This document shows, in pieces, positions 48,251 to 59,204 of a DNA stretch of 64,000 bases. The DNA comes from Leptodontidium sp. MPI-SDFR-AT-0119 (taxonomy: Eukaryota > Ascomycota > Leotiomycetes > Helotiales > Leptodontidiaceae). Within the stretch, counting starts at the first letter, position 1; every line of letters begins with the position of its first letter. The notes under the pieces were generated by a model. The model did not search any database and was not told the DNA's origin. It saw nothing but the letters and a program-made list of their open reading frames with translations. The position numbers were made by a program, and so were the translations under genes. Location of the stretch: positions 1,612,001 to 1,676,000 of the forward strand of contig JAHLEZ010000017.1 in NCBI GenBank assembly GCA_020726505.1, written 5' to 3'.

Positions 48251-50173
48251 TAGACTTAGCCTTCTCTTCTCTATTAGTTTTTAAGAAATACGATAACTTC
48301 AAACTCAACACAGAACTTGCCTCTAACTATATTAGTCTCTAAATCAACATCGCTGCCAAGGACGACGACACAGTAGGAAACCTTGCCTTGTAGGCTAAGT
48401 ATAACATCAAAAAGGCGGATTAGGAGCTCTTTTAGAGAGAACTTATATATATTACAACTTAAACAAGAGACCTCCACAACCTAGATTTCGGCCTACACCT
48501 TATTACAATTAGCAACGCCCGGTCAATTATTAGAGAGGACAACACTACACTCACGGAGCTCTTAGACAACACAGCAGAGGCATTAACCGACGCTATAAAC
48601 AAAGCCGCCAAAATCGCCATCCCCCTAATCAAGCTAAGCGCTCATACAAAAGCGTAGTAGACGCCAAAGTTCACTAAACTCCGCAAAGACATGTCGGCAA
48701 ACACAGACACGTGACACTAGAAGACCACTCTACCGTAGCTGCATAATACTCAGCTAGAAACATATATTTCACGGTAATTAAGTAAGCTAAAACAGACTAC
48801 TAAAACCAATTTCTAGAGAAAGAAGACCCTCGCTCCATTTTTATAGTTATAAAATATACTAAGGGAAACCTTATACGCCGTATCCCACATATTAAAAACA
48901 AACAAAATCAATTACAAACCACATTCCAAGGCAAATGTGACGCCTTTAAGCAAGCCCTATTTCCTTTACCACCGAACGCAGAAGAACCGGAATAGGAGAA
49001 CTACACAGGAAACGACATAAGATAAGAATAGCCAAGACTTACTATAAAAGAGCTCAAGACTGTATATTTAGCTAAAGTCAAATCCAAATCACTAGGACCG
49101 GATGGCATTACCCAAGATATCATCACACACGCCTACGAAGCTATCCTAGACACATTCTATAACGTATACTCTATCCTTATTAACCTCGGATACCACTTAA
49201 AGAGCTGGAAACAAGCTACTAGAGCTATCCTCTAGAAGCTAAATAAAGAGGACTACGTAATCCCTAAATCATATCGAATTATAACGCTACTTAACTGCCT
49301 TAGAAAAGTAGTCGAACGAATTATAGCGTATAGACTGAGCTATTAAGTAAAAACAACTAATCTCTTACACAAGTCTCAAATAAGTAGAAGACTTAAAAAA
49401 TCAGCAATCGACGTTGCTCTCTTATTAACTAACGAGGTCGAACGAAACAAAAAGACAAGGTAGAAGTCGTTTACTCTCTTTATAGACGTAAAGGGGGCAT
49501 ACGACCACGTGGCAAGATATAGACTATACCGTATCTTATAAGAGCTAGACTTCCCTCTCTATATAATCGCCTAGATTACATCTTTCTTAATCGATAGACA
49601 ATTAAGACTAGCATTTAACGGACAAATCTAAAGCTTCACAGCTATTAAATCAGGGGTCCCGCAAGGAAGCCTAGTCTCTCTAATCTTATTCTTGATTTAT
49701 ATTAGAGACTTATTTAAGTCCACAGGCGTCACGTGGATCTCGTACGTAGACGACGTCTCAATTACTACAGCCTCTCTATCAACTAAAAAGAACGTTAGGC
49801 GACTAGAACAAGAAGTAAAGAAGATCTTCCAACTTACTAAACATAACTAAATCGCATTCGACCTCGCAAAAACAAAGCTCATATACTGGAATATATCACA
49901 TGACGCCCTCTTAGCCTCTATTAGGCTCCTAAATAACAAAACAATTATGCCTAAGAGTTCTATCAAGTGGCTAGGCATATACTTCGACCTATTACTCTCC
50001 TTTAAACACTACGTAATAATAAAAGTAACAAAAGCTAGAGGAGTATTCCACAGGATAACTAGATTAGCTAACATAGGTAAAGGCCTAACTCTATTCGCTC
50101 TGAGACAACTATATATAGCATATATTACGAGTATTATAGACTACGGATCTGTGATCTAGTAAAGAAGTCAATA
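48251..50173 (+). pseudogene. LINE-A ORF2, 3' continuation (end of endonuclease and reverse transcriptase)
   Basis: Resumes LDLAFSSLLVFKKYDNF. RT: KSKSLGPDGITQDII, FTLFIDVKGAYDHVARYRLY, GVPQGSLVSLILFLIY, WISYVDDVSIT (active site, about 49.74-49.76 kb), MPKSSIKWLGIYFDLLLSF, ITRLANIGKGLTLFALRQLY. One net frameshift lies upstream of the YVDD box. Stops at 50173 where E5 begins, within a DYGSVIWW box whose two Trp are TAG and TAA. Compare LINE-B, which reads IADYGSVIWWRG. Confidence 0.85.
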
Positions 50174-50447
50174 TATTAGTATCTAACCAAGGTCCAATAC
50201 TTGATATTAGGGTGACAAAAAATATAACAAGTGAAGTTTGATTAAGTATATTCTGTGTGTCCCTTTCGTACGAGAGGGATAACTACCTTAAATACATTAA
50301 GTACTTAACCCCGTAGCTCGTATAAGTATTACTCGTACAAAACCAGGAGGCAAAGTATAAAACTAAGTTTTATTAGGCCAAGAGAGACGACTATCTTTAG
50401 AAGCTATTAGAGGAAGAGAATACCCCTTAGTTAAAGTTATCTTAATA
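50174..50447 (-). repeat. E5 3' LTR
   Basis: Matches 57326-57599 with transitions. Contains CCCTTTCGTACGAGAGGG, a near-perfect palindrome (perfect in the other copy). Confidence 0.85.
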
Positions 50448-50639
50448 TTAGTAACTCTTCTTTTATTAGAAGAAAAACTCTCTTACCTTCCTTCTTTCTC
50501 CTTTATATAAAGTGCGCGTTATATTAAATAGTGACTACTTTAAGAAAGAACGACTTCGTTTCTTCCTTGTACGTCTCTTGTTAGTTAACTATTAGCTTTT
50601 CTTATATATAAAAGAGATTTTCTGAATTCCCTCTTTTCT

Positions 50640-51515
50640 TCTTCTTCTCTTCTTCTTTAACTAATAGTAACAATAGTAGTAACAATAGTAAGTCCCTTTT
50701 CTCTTCTTTATATAGCTCTCCTCTTCCTTAGATATTCTCTATATAACTTAAGATAGCCTTGTATAAATCAGCGCCTCTCTTTTCTGCCTTACTTATAAAG
50801 TAATCTAATTCGTTATTACTGTGTACTAATAAAAGGTCTTCCGTAAGCTATAATACTACTACTACTACTACAACTAAGTGAGTACTCTCCCTTGTACGAA
50901 GTCTACCCCCTCGAGACTAGCTTCGCACAGCTACTACAACATTAGTAAGGTGGTACTAACGCCTGCGTAGCCACACTACACAATATTAGTCTTTTTCTCT
51001 TTATATAAGCTAGCCCTTATCCTTAAGATATAGCTTCTCGTACAAACCTCTAGTCCTCTTGTTTAAGAACTAATATCGTATAAGGCCCTTATTCTCTTTA
51101 ACGCCGTCAATGCCGCGCTAGCTACTACTAACGCCAACGCCTATCTTATACTCATTATTGGCGGGCAGTAGTTAGGCCTATTGTGTCATAATACGTTACA
51201 ATAAACAGTCTTAGCTATACTAAGACGTAATGTCGCCTTCGTATAAGGGCGCATTACACCCTAGTAGCTTATAACACATCGGCCTTCGTATATTAATGTC
51301 CTCTTAATTTAATTAAGAGGTGTTGTCCGAGCTGTTCCTTGTACTAAATATTCTTGGCGTGACTTAACGCCTTTCCCTGACTATACTTCAGTTTAAGGTC
51401 ATTTCGGGGATAATTATAGTAACTATAAGTAGCGAGATTATACCGCTCGTTATAATCCCCCTCCTAAGGACTTATCGTCTAAAGATAGAAGTTTAGGAAA
51501 CGAGAGTAACGAAGT
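50640..51515 (+). pseudogene. E5 antisense accessory frame with Cys/His cluster
   Basis: Plus strand, between 3' LTR and pol, opposite to pol. A leader with decayed CAA/CAG repeats (ACTAATAGTAACAATAGTAG) is at 50.66-50.70 kb. Readable frame from about 51102: AVNAALATTNANAYLILIIG, ... LRGVVRAVPCTKYSWRDLTP, FPDYTSV, GHFGDNYSNYK-stop-RDYTARYNPPP, KDLSSKDRSLGNESNEV, stop at 51513-51515. Tyr codons occupy likely Cys and His positions, giving PC-x2-C ... C-x2-C-x8-C-N-P, comparable to the E1/E2 cluster. Start and introns are not resolved. Confidence 0.5.
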
Positions 51516-52049
51516 TTAAGTAATTACTATATAGAGGGCACTATAAGGACTTATTATTAGACTTATATAAAGGGGCTTAATAAAAGATAAATCTAAAGAT
51601 ACTCTGATTGTCTTATAACTTCGTACGTATCTTTTGTATTCCCTTTTATTTATAAGCACAATTCCTTTTTATAGCCAAGCTTCTAGGCATTATACGAAGG
51701 CTCCCTTTAAGTAAATAGACTCAAGCTTATCTTTAACCTTTACGCAGTACTTAGGATAAGTACTTTATATAAGAGCCTATATAAAGGAAACTAATAGAGA
51801 TTTCCCTTAATTAATCTATTATTAAATTATTATTAGACAGTTGGTCATTAAATAGTTAATTGTTATATTAGATATTATTTATTTAATCGAAAAATATATA
51901 ATTATCGTTTCGTATAGTATTTAAATAAGTGACTAAAGTAAAATAAAAAACACGTATTTAATAAATGAAATTATCGTATTATATAATATTATTCCTCCCC
52001 TAACTCTACTTTCTTTTCCCTTTTAACTTATCCTTTTACTTATACGACA

Positions 52050-55000
52050 ATCTAATTATTATTAATTAACTTTTTTAAACTTTTGTTTAAGTTTAACTTC
52101 GTTATTGTATCCGCCGGGTTGTCTTAACTATTAATCTATTAGATTTCTGCAAGTTCTCGTCGTTTATACGATTAACGTAAAGCTATAATATTAATTATTA
52201 GCCGCTTCTCTTTTATAGTACTAAGCTTCACGAGGCATTCGTATAACGAGAACAAGTCTATATAAATAATAATTAAGATCGCTAATATCTTAAGCCGCGA
52301 CGTAATAATATTAATCGTACTCTTTATCGCGATTACTATATTAACCCTGTTAATTATATTGTAAATCTCGGAAACTAAAATACTTTGTATTACTCGTTTA
52401 CTCTTTATACTACTTTAATAAAATAGATTTCTAAAAAAAAAGAAACGAGTCTTAATTATTCGAATCGGGGTCGTCGTCTTCCGTGCCGAGAATCATTACG
52501 TATTTAAGCTAGAAACTTAAGTCCTTGTTATTCGCAAAGGATCCGTTAATAAAAACAAATAACTTCATATAATACAAGTCCAAAGGAATATAATTTAATC
52601 CTTATCTAATGTTTTAAATTTACTACTAAATGCGCTTATTTAAGTTCTTTACGTTAATATCCTTTAGTTCTTGGAATTAAGCCGCAACTAATAAGTCGTA
52701 TAAAGCTTTAGGTTAACATAAAGTTACAATATATGCCCCTCGAGCCCGTTATTCTTAATACTAGTTCGTACAGTCTAGTGCTCTCAAGTCAATTTTAATT
52801 AACTTCTCGCCTTACCCTTTTTAAAGGATTTAGACGAAGTCCTTTTGATTATATACGATATATCTGTTAAACGCGAGGGGTAATTCGTATAATAAACAAT
52901 CCTTCGGTTTTATAAAGAAACCGGCAATCTTAAGTTCTTTTTCCTCCTTCTCTTAGAACTTATTAATAGCTAAGATTAAGGTATTGTCTGTTTATATTCC
53001 AACTACTTTAAACGGCATTCCTAGTTAAGTAATTAAAAGGCATAGATCGTACGAAGACGTTTTTATATATAACTTAACTTTATAATATATGTCGTACGTC
53101 CTTTACTAGTGTGTTCTTAATTTTGGGATACTGTATAATAGCTTTTGTACGAGTATAATTATATTTAATAAGTAGTTACTAGTAATTTACTTTAGTAGTC
53201 TCGTATAAATCGTACGATTTAGAAAAGTTATTAACTAGATATACGCCTAAGTAATATCCTAAATAAAGATCGATAACTCTTTTTATACGAGTGACGGATA
53301 AAGTACTAGAATTAGTCGCTAATTAATCTGTTAAATCGTTAAAGACTAAGTAAGGATCTATTCCTTTCCCGCGTTATTATACACTTAAATCACGAGTCTA
53401 GATTTCTCGTACAAAGCTTTTATTGTCTTTCCTTTAATTTCATTAATAAGCCGGGAATTAAAGATCCGTCCACGATATTACCTTAGGTCGTATTATATAA
53501 ACTTAAATACGCCTCGAGTAATTAAGTTATTAATCTCCTTTTATTAAGATTCTTTAAATAGAAGACTAAGGCTAGTGATCTTCCTTATTACTCGTATCGT
53601 ACGAGATAAGTCTAAGTCGTATTGTTTTTTCTAAGTCAGGAAAACTTCTAGTGATTATATGAGTCCCTTCTCGAGTTCCTACTTTGTCTTAAACGGAATT
53701 AAAATAACTAATTATACTAAAGGAGACACTTAGTCTAATCGTACACAGTCCTCTAAGGCCTCAGCGATTTCTTCTATATAAAACGGCTTAATTACTGTCG
53801 TACGAAAAGAAGTCAGTCTCGAAGGCAATTAAATAACACACTCTTTCCCTGTAACTAATAATAACGAAAACGGGCTTATCTATCCCTTTTTCTCTTATTA
53901 TACTTTTACTGAAGATTATAATAGAAGTCGTACGGTCTCAGTAATATTAAGGCCGTTCCTTATACTCTAAGTATCTTTAATCTTTTATATAGCTTAAATC
54001 TTTCGTAATTCCGTTATTACTATCTAAACTGCCCTTACTCTAATAAGTATATTTATAAATAATAAGTCTTCGTACAAAAGTCTAAGATATACTCCGAAAA
54101 CAAGAAGTATTAGAATTAGTCCGTTTAAACTAGTTATATTATTCACGGCTTTCACGGCTATTTAAAGGACTACTTCTTTTACTAAGTTTTCTCTTCTTGT
54201 CTCGTCCTAAATAATCTCGTATAATCGGCGTAAAGGAGCGTAATATTACTCAACCTTCTTAATACTCTAATGTGCCTCGACTAAGACTTCCTTTATATTA
54301 ACGTTTATTATACGAGTATTTACTCTAAATTCCGATAATATAAAGTTCGTCCTAGTATCGTGTACGAAGTAATTTGGGGGTCTAAGGTAAGTATTAATCT
54401 AACACGTACGAAGCGTAATCTACGTTGTCTTCGTTAAATTATCCTTTAAGAATCGAGCGGCATTAAAGCCAGTTGCCTTATTAACTACTTAAAGGACTAC
54501 TGCTCTTAAAAGATATAATATATCCACGATTATAGAGAAATTGAATTCGATATCGTCTTTTAAAGAGAATCTAAATCGACCTAAGTTCTTCATATAAAAC
54601 TAACACTATTTATAGAACTTTGAGATCTTCTTAATCGTATAAAAGTTTGTTTCCTCGTGTCCTACTCACTAAAGAACGCGATACAGTTTCTTAACTAAAA
54701 GATATCCAAAGCGTCAATAAAGTTACTTAAGCTCTATTTCCGTGAAGTACTAGTACATAAACGTGTCTTTTATCGTATAAATTATTATCTATAAATGTCC
54801 CTATTTTCGTACAATCAAAATTCTCTTATCCCCTTAAATTATAATATTCTAAAGGTTATTTAATCGTACACTAAGGGAGTCTATATTTTAAATATATAAC
54901 AAGAACGGGGTATTTATCGGAATAATCCAGAACTTCACTTGCCTAATAAGTATTCGTACAAGTATTAATCCCTCTAATTCCGCTACTCCTTTACTAAATC

Positions 55001-57300
55001 GAATCGTATACGTTTAGCTGCTCGTATAATTAACTTCTAGGGACGGGTCAAGCTTCAGAAGTGCTTAGACTTATTACTTTCTTGTAATAGAGATTCCGGC
55101 AGCACCGCTATTTAATATAATCCCTTAGAAGACTTTAAACGAATATCTGTCTCTAATAACAAATACCTCGCCTTTATATAAATACTTCGTCAGGTCTCGT
55201 TACAAAAAGGCGTGTTTTGTCGATTCGTCGTTTAAAACTTAGATTATTTATTGTCTATTAACTTCCTTATACTTTATAAAGAATCCTTTTAGCTTATCTT
55301 TGTCCTTCTATTCCTTTATATCCTCTAATACTTCTTATATTATCGTACGATTAAATTCCCCTAGGAAATCTTCGTATAAACTTAAGAAAGCCTAAGTTAC
55401 TTCCTCGGATCTATTAAACTCGGTTATTAAGTGATTCTTAACCTTCGCCTACGCGGCTTTTTACTCTGCCTCTAGATAATCTATTAACTAGTAACCTTCC
55501 TTCTTATAAATAATATATTTCTTATTTATATAATTATTAAAAGGGTTCCTTAGACGAAAAGTCCTCTTCTAGAACTAGTTTAGTATTATATAATCTAGAA
55601 ATCGTCGTACTTTCCTATAGAATTGTCTCTCTACTAAGTTGTAATTATAATCGTACGAACGATTTTGTAAGTAAGTATTAACCTCCCTCGTTCGTACGGC
55701 TGTAGCAATTATAGACTATAAGTCTACGTATAGCCCTTCAAATGTCTGTGTAGGCTTATAGAGTACTAGACTACACTCTTTTACTCCACGATATACGTTT
55801 AATACTTAATCGCGAAAATTATACTCTGTCTAGTATTCCCTTAATAAGCCGCGTTACGCTATACAAAGAGAATTAAATATAATTTCCAAGTATTCTAACC
55901 GAGACTTCTCTAAGTTCTTTATAATCGTAGAGATTAATATAATCTCTCTCTACTTAGACAAGTACTTTTGCTAATTCTCCTTAGTCTCAAAGTGATTCCG
56001 AGTTATACGAATTATTATAAGAAAATCGTACGAACGTCTTATAATCTTGTCGTAATAGAAATCTACTACTTGTCCTTTTAATATAATCGAGAATACTAAG
56101 TAGTACTAGTCACTTAAAATTCTGATCTTCGTATAATAGTCGAAGAAGACTTAGAGGCGAATATCTAAGATATCGTATTACTCTCCGCCGTACTTCCGGC
56201 TCTTATTACTATAAACCTTTATTAAGTCCGTTAATAACTGTGAGTTCGAGATAATTGTCCGAGACTTATATAATACGGTTAGTTCCGGCGGAGGAGCTCT
56301 TAGGGTTAGTAAATCATTTTTGTACAAATATTATCTTAGTAGTCGTTCGACAGTTTCGTAGGCTTAGTCCCGACTTAGAAGGTTGTTATTTAAGGCTAAA
56401 TATAGCGTAAGACTAAAACGTTCGTATACTAAGTAGCGTTATTTAATTATTTAACCTTTGTTTAATAATAAAGACCTTACTAGATTTACGTACGAAGTCT
56501 AGTTAGAACTAACCGTATTCTCGTTTAAAACGACATAAGGCGAAGGGCTTAGATATTGTCTAGACGTTTAAGGCTATCACTAAGTTATCTAAATTAGCTC
56601 TAAGAGTAAGTTCTTTACCTCTTGAGTTCGTACGATTAGAGAATCTCTGGAATTGTCCGAAATAGCGTGTTTCACTAGTAGTTCGCTTCGTATAATTAAA
56701 GTCGGAGTACTTTGCCAGTTTCTGTCTTGCTCTTAAGATTTCCATTAAGCATACGTCCTTCGATTTTGATCTGTCTACTTATATAGTTCCTCCTCTTCTA
56801 AAACATCTACTAACGTTTAAGTGTACGAGATAGACCTCTTTTACTCTCGTACTTATACTTTGTAATTAAGGAGGTATATACGAAGATCTTTAATAACTTC
56901 CCGGGATCTGATAATAAATGTATCTTTTGTTTATCCTTTAAAGCCTTCCTTAAATTCTTCTTAAAGTCCGTAGTCCTAAAACTCTTTTTAGCGGTATCGT
57001 ACGAGGGCTAAGGTAATATAGTTATTGACTCGCTTAAGCGTTTAATACTCGTCGTTTATAAAGTCAAAAGGTTCCCCTTATACTTCTGTATTTAATAAGT
57101 AAGTGACCTCTAGTAGTAGAATTATCGTGTCCTTCTTTATACGAAGGTTAATAAAAGTTATTAAGTCGTGTTTACGTTCCGTAAATCCTTAGATTATACG
57201 AATCGTCTTCTTCTATTAGTCGCCGACGTAAGGTCTGATTAGTTTGCCTCTCTAGTCTATCTTTCCGATTGTCGTCGTACAAAAGTATTGCCTAACTGTT
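52050..57300 (-). pseudogene. E5 copia gag-pol, RIP-mutated
   Basis: RNase H at about 52.57-52.06 kb: KLFVFINGSFANNKDLSF, SIKSKRVIQSILVSEIYNII, SLYECLVKLSTIKEKRLIIN, ELAEI...DNPADTITK. RT box at 53.00-52.94 kb: GI-stop-TDNTLILAINKF, where this fungal copia branch has Q-T-D-D in place of Y-V-D-D. Upstream (53.2-57.3 kb) must hold RT fingers, integrase, protease and gag, but stops are too dense to place them. The copia assignment rests on the RNase H segment, which I recognise well. Confidence 0.72.
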
Positions 57301-57325
57301 CTATAGTTATTTAACTACTAATTAG

Positions 57326-57599
57326 TGTTAGTATTTAACTAAGGTCTGATACTTAATATTAGGGTAATAAAGAATATAACAAGTGAAGTTTAATTAAGTA
57401 TATTCTGTGTGTCCCTTTCGTACGAAAGGGAAAGTTACTTTAAATACATTAAGTACTAAACCCTGTAGCTCGTATAAATATTACTTGTACGAAACCAGGA
57501 GGCAAGGTATAAAACCAAGCTTTATTTAGCTAAGAGAGACGACTATCTTTGGAAGCTGTCAGAGTAAGAGAATGCCCCTCAGCTAAGGCTATCCCAACA
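57326..57599 (-). repeat. E5 5' LTR
   Basis: 274 bp, same as 50174-50447; contains the perfect palindrome CCCTTTCGTACGAAAGGG. Confidence 0.85.
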
Positions 57600-57930
57600 G
57601 TAATAATAGCTTCTTTATCTTTCGCCTCGAGGGCGGCAACTAGACGAAGGTACTCTTTAGTAACAAACCACGGAATCTGTTATATATTAGTAACCGTATG
57701 TCCGGAGTACTTTCGGCGAGGATTCGGATATAATTTAAAATAGAAAAGAAAATGGGAGTACTTATTAGGTTGCACCGGGATTTCTTTGTTGCGTAATACG
57801 CGTATTTCTTACTCTTAGGATTATTAAAGGAGTATTTATAAGACGGGTCCTTTGTAATAAGGCGGACACACCGAATATAGTATTTGCGGTAGGCGAGGTC
57901 GAGTGCTCTTGTGGGAATTAGTGTAGGTAC
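57600..57930 (-). pseudogene. Detached Cys-cluster protein fragment next to E5
   Basis: On minus: TRALDLAYRKYYIRCVRLIT, KDPSYKYSFNNPKSKKYAYY, ATKKSRCNLIS. With Tyr read as RIP-changed Cys this gives C-x2 ... C-x9-C-x2-C-x6-C, the same plan as the antisense proteins of E1, E2 and E5. A second frame continues FVTKEYLRLVAALEAKDKEA and runs into the E5 LTR. It appears to be a remnant of a related accessory gene from another element, or of its host-gene source. Confidence 0.4.
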
Positions 57931-59060
57931 TGTTTTCAGTTAGCACACTATTTCTCTACTGAACTATCTCTAAAGAGTATATTTACTTTTAGGTTGTCTA
58001 TTTAATTTAATATAGTCTTCTCAGAAATGTCAGTTTTTGAACTATATTAAACGAATTCAAGAGATCGGAAAAGCAGTATATATATAATAGTTGTATATAT
58101 ATTGGCTAAAGAAGACTCTAAACCTTTAGGGGAGGCGATATATATATATCTATTATGTTATATAATACTAAGGGTTCTTATTGTCACTAGTTTTCGCTTA
58201 GCTTCGCTACTACGTCTCGCCAGATTCGGACCCCTTTCGGGCCACTTTTAAGACACTGTCGGATCGGGATTAGACGCTGTTAGATACTCTGTCATTTTAT
58301 TTGTTATTTCTTATATATTGCTAGTTATTTACTTTTACGTGTGTTAGAAATGGTTTTTCTAAAAGAAGTTTTGCCTGTGTTAGTCCATAGGTCCTTATAT
58401 AGTTATACTTCGGTCTAGAAAGGGGGTGCAGGTCAAAGTCAGGGGTTAGAGCTTAGCCGGACTAGTTTCGGTGGAGATTCGGTAGTGTTTCGTAGTATAT
58501 AGTCTGGCTCTCCTCGTACTCTCTTAGAAATACATAGATTTTGAACTATATATTTATTACTCTGTCGCTATACTCGCATTGGAATATATTCACACATGCG
58601 GCGTGGTACATGAACCGGTACTGCACCGACAAGTAGCTATAATTATTAAGTATTAAAGTAAGCGAGGTTGTTAATATTTAGAGAAAAAGAAATTTTATAG
58701 ATTAAGGTTAGCTCTTATATTATAAGGTAGCTACGTATACACTAATACATAGGCACTAGTACTTATTACTATACAAAATAATCAATAAGAATATAATATG
58801 TTATTATAACACTTCTATTATATATTAAAATTCAATTTAAAAAATAATAACACTTAAGATAATATAAAAAATAATATTTATAAAATAAAGCGGGTCTTCT
58901 TATAAATATCAATTTTTTTTCTTATAAATCGTTGTATTATATTTATTAAAGATTTTAAAAGTAAAAATAATTCAACAATATCCACTATAATAATTAAAAA
59001 ACATATAAATAAAAAAAATAAAATCTCCAAAAAAAATAATCCCGCCAAGACTCTACTTAC
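57931..59060. other. No gene seen; AT-rich from about 58.78 kb
   Basis: Moderate composition with TATATA runs at 58.07-58.16 kb, then an A/T tract to 59.04 kb that leads into a transposon end. Confidence 0.45.
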
Positions 59061-59204
59061 ATAAAGATAACTTTCTTACCGCTAACCCGATTAGGTTAAA
59101 AGTGGGTCCATTCGAACGCTAGCAATTAATTGCATCTAATAGATTAAACAGATATATAATAATACTTAAATCTTATTTTTGTCATGTTTGAGGCGGTCTG
59201 ACTG
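59061..59204 (-). repeat. End of a second Tc1/mariner-like transposon copy (inverted)
   Basis: Read on minus from 59204: CAGTCAGACCGCCTCAAACA, then matches the left end of the 12762 element for about 110 bp, including GCGTTCGAATGGACCCACTT. Followed on the outside by TA (59205-59206). The opposite end of this copy was not found. Confidence 0.65.

Larger units (their letters stand above)
33895..50173 (+). mobile_element. LINE-A: Tad-like non-LTR retrotransposon, split by E4 and ended by E5
   Basis: 5' UTR about 33.9-34.1 kb; ORF1 34099-35598; ORF2 35598-36198 continued at 48251-50173. Same family as LINE-B at 62.1-64.0 kb: aligning 50.05-50.17 kb with 63.80-63.94 kb shows nearly only transitions, mostly TpG>TpA and CpA>TpA. 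The 3' part (end of RT, RNase H, tail) is missing because E5 lies at 50174. Confidence 0.88.
50174..57599 (-). mobile_element. E5: Ty1/copia LTR retrotransposon (pol on minus), severely RIP-mutated
   Basis: 7.4 kb with 274-bp LTRs (50174-50447 and 57326-57599). In element orientation the LTR starts TGTTGGGATAGCC and ends ACTAACA. Minus-strand RT and RNase H are recognisable; antisense Cys-cluster frame next to the 3' LTR. Flanking 5-mers differ (CAATA left, GTAAT right) and the right flank does not continue LINE-A, so the insertion has been rearranged. Confidence 0.85.

Noticed and set aside
50265..50290. GTACGAGAGGG resembling the sarcin-ricin loop of large-subunit rRNA
   Set aside because: Part of a palindrome in the E5 LTR; the surrounding sequence is not rRNA.
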